A DNA stretch of 21,109 nucleotides from Sphingomonas sanxanigenens. GTDB lineage: Bacteria > Pseudomonadota > Alphaproteobacteria > Sphingomonadales > Sphingomonadaceae. Positions 20,786-21,109 of the stretch are shown in pieces (within the stretch, counting starts at the first letter, position 1; each line of letters begins with the position of its first letter). The stretch is taken from positions 1 to 21,109 of the forward strand of contig QFNN01000044.1 of assembly GCA_003240855.1 (NCBI GenBank), in the 5' to 3' direction. Made by a program: the position numbers and the translations under genes. A model generated the notes under the pieces. That model did not search any database. It was given only the letters and a program-made list of their open reading frames with translations, and was not told where the DNA came from.

Positions 20786-21109
20786 CAGGCGGCCTCGGCC
20801 ACCGCCGCGCAGATGCGATCGACGACCTGCTCGACCTGCCTGGCGTCGTCACCTTCGGCCATGACGCGGATCAGCGGCTCGGTGCCCGACGGACGGATGA
20901 CCAGACGCCCCTTGTTGGCCAGCTCGGCCTCCGCATCGGCGATCACCGCCTTCACCTTGCCGTCCTCAAGCGGCTTGCCTCCCGAGAAGCGGACATTCTT
21001 GAGCAATTGGGGAACGGGATCGAAGCGATGCAGCAGTTCGGATGCCGGCCGCCCGTCCTCGACGAGCGCGGCGAGGATCTGGAGGGCTGCGACCAGCCCG
21101 TCGCCCGTC
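20785..21109 (-). CDS. glmM: Phosphoglucosamine mutase, C-terminal part (cut by window edge)
   Basis: GlmM converts glucosamine-6-phosphate to glucosamine-1-phosphate, feeding UDP-GlcNAc for peptidoglycan and lipopolysaccharide. Only about the last 107 of roughly 445 residues are visible. The frame is open to the window edge and starts with TGDGLVAALQILAALVEDG, the end of domain 3. The C-terminal domain has RLVIRPSGTEPLIRVMAEG, whose RPSGTEP loop binds the substrate phosphate and marks the phosphohexomutase superfamily. The remaining sequence fits GlmM better than ManB or Pgm, but the catalytic serine is outside the window. The stop codon shares one base with the DUF1272 start. Confidence 0.9.
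   Translation of the reverse strand, partial: TGDGLVAALQILAALVEDGRPASELLHRFDPVPQLLKNVRFSGGKPLEDGKVKAVIADAEAELANKGRLVIRPSGTEPLIRVMAEGDDARQVEQVVDRICAAVAEAA

Noticed and set aside
1..21109. tRNA, rRNA, insertion sequences, CRISPR arrays, phage genes or attachment sites
   Set aside because: No transposase or integrase peptide, no regularly spaced repeats and no cloverleaf-like segments were seen on either strand.

Overview
The window is a GC-rich (about 65% by eye) chromosomal segment with the gene content and codon use of a Sphingomonadales alphaproteobacterium (Sphingomonas-like). This rests on a CcrM-type GANTC methyltransferase, a three-subunit proton-translocating transhydrogenase (pntAa/pntAb/pntB), a 41-residue aa3-type cytochrome oxidase subunit IV, a TonB-dependent receptor and a PEP-CTERM protein. 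No tRNA, rRNA, insertion sequence, phage gene or CRISPR array was seen. It reads as core and near-core chromosome.

Layout. 1-1639 (-): N-terminal part of a TonB-dependent receptor, divergent from an MHS-family MFS transporter (1778-3052, +). 3324-3914 (+): a secreted PEP-CTERM protein with a clear intrinsic terminator. 4095-6190 (-): a compact operon of an AI-2E/PerM-type permease, an HdeD-like protein and a DUF2147 protein. 6318-7985 (+): a membrane-anchored protein of unknown family. 8125-9048 (-): a winged-helix regulator with an N-terminal domain that looks like a degenerate receiver.

9307-12291 (-): a tiny cytochrome oxidase subunit IV gene followed by pntAa, pntAb and pntB, a redox/energy operon. 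12436-14223 (+): an NtrC-type sigma-54 activator with no kinase beside it, then a DUF167 protein. 14213-16172 (-): a GT4 glycosyltransferase and a polysaccharide deacetylase, probably an envelope polysaccharide pair.

16464-18658 (-): ccrM followed by folP with a 4-bp overlap. 18841-21109 (-): a tightly overlapped operon glmM (partial) > DUF1272 > thiD-VOC fusion > rnhB, ending in a probable terminator.

Most striking: (i) a near-perfect 16-bp palindrome built from two GANTC sites inside the predicted ccrM promoter, with a second GANTC pair nearby; (ii) a ThiD kinase fused in frame to a VOC (glyoxalase-fold) domain; (iii) the palindromic core CCGAAACGG found three times, only in intergenic DNA, two of them just upstream of regulator genes; (iv) a 19-bp palindrome over the candidate promoter of the PEP-CTERM gene. 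I found no clearly new multi-gene system. The best novelty candidates are regulatory sites and unusual domain combinations.
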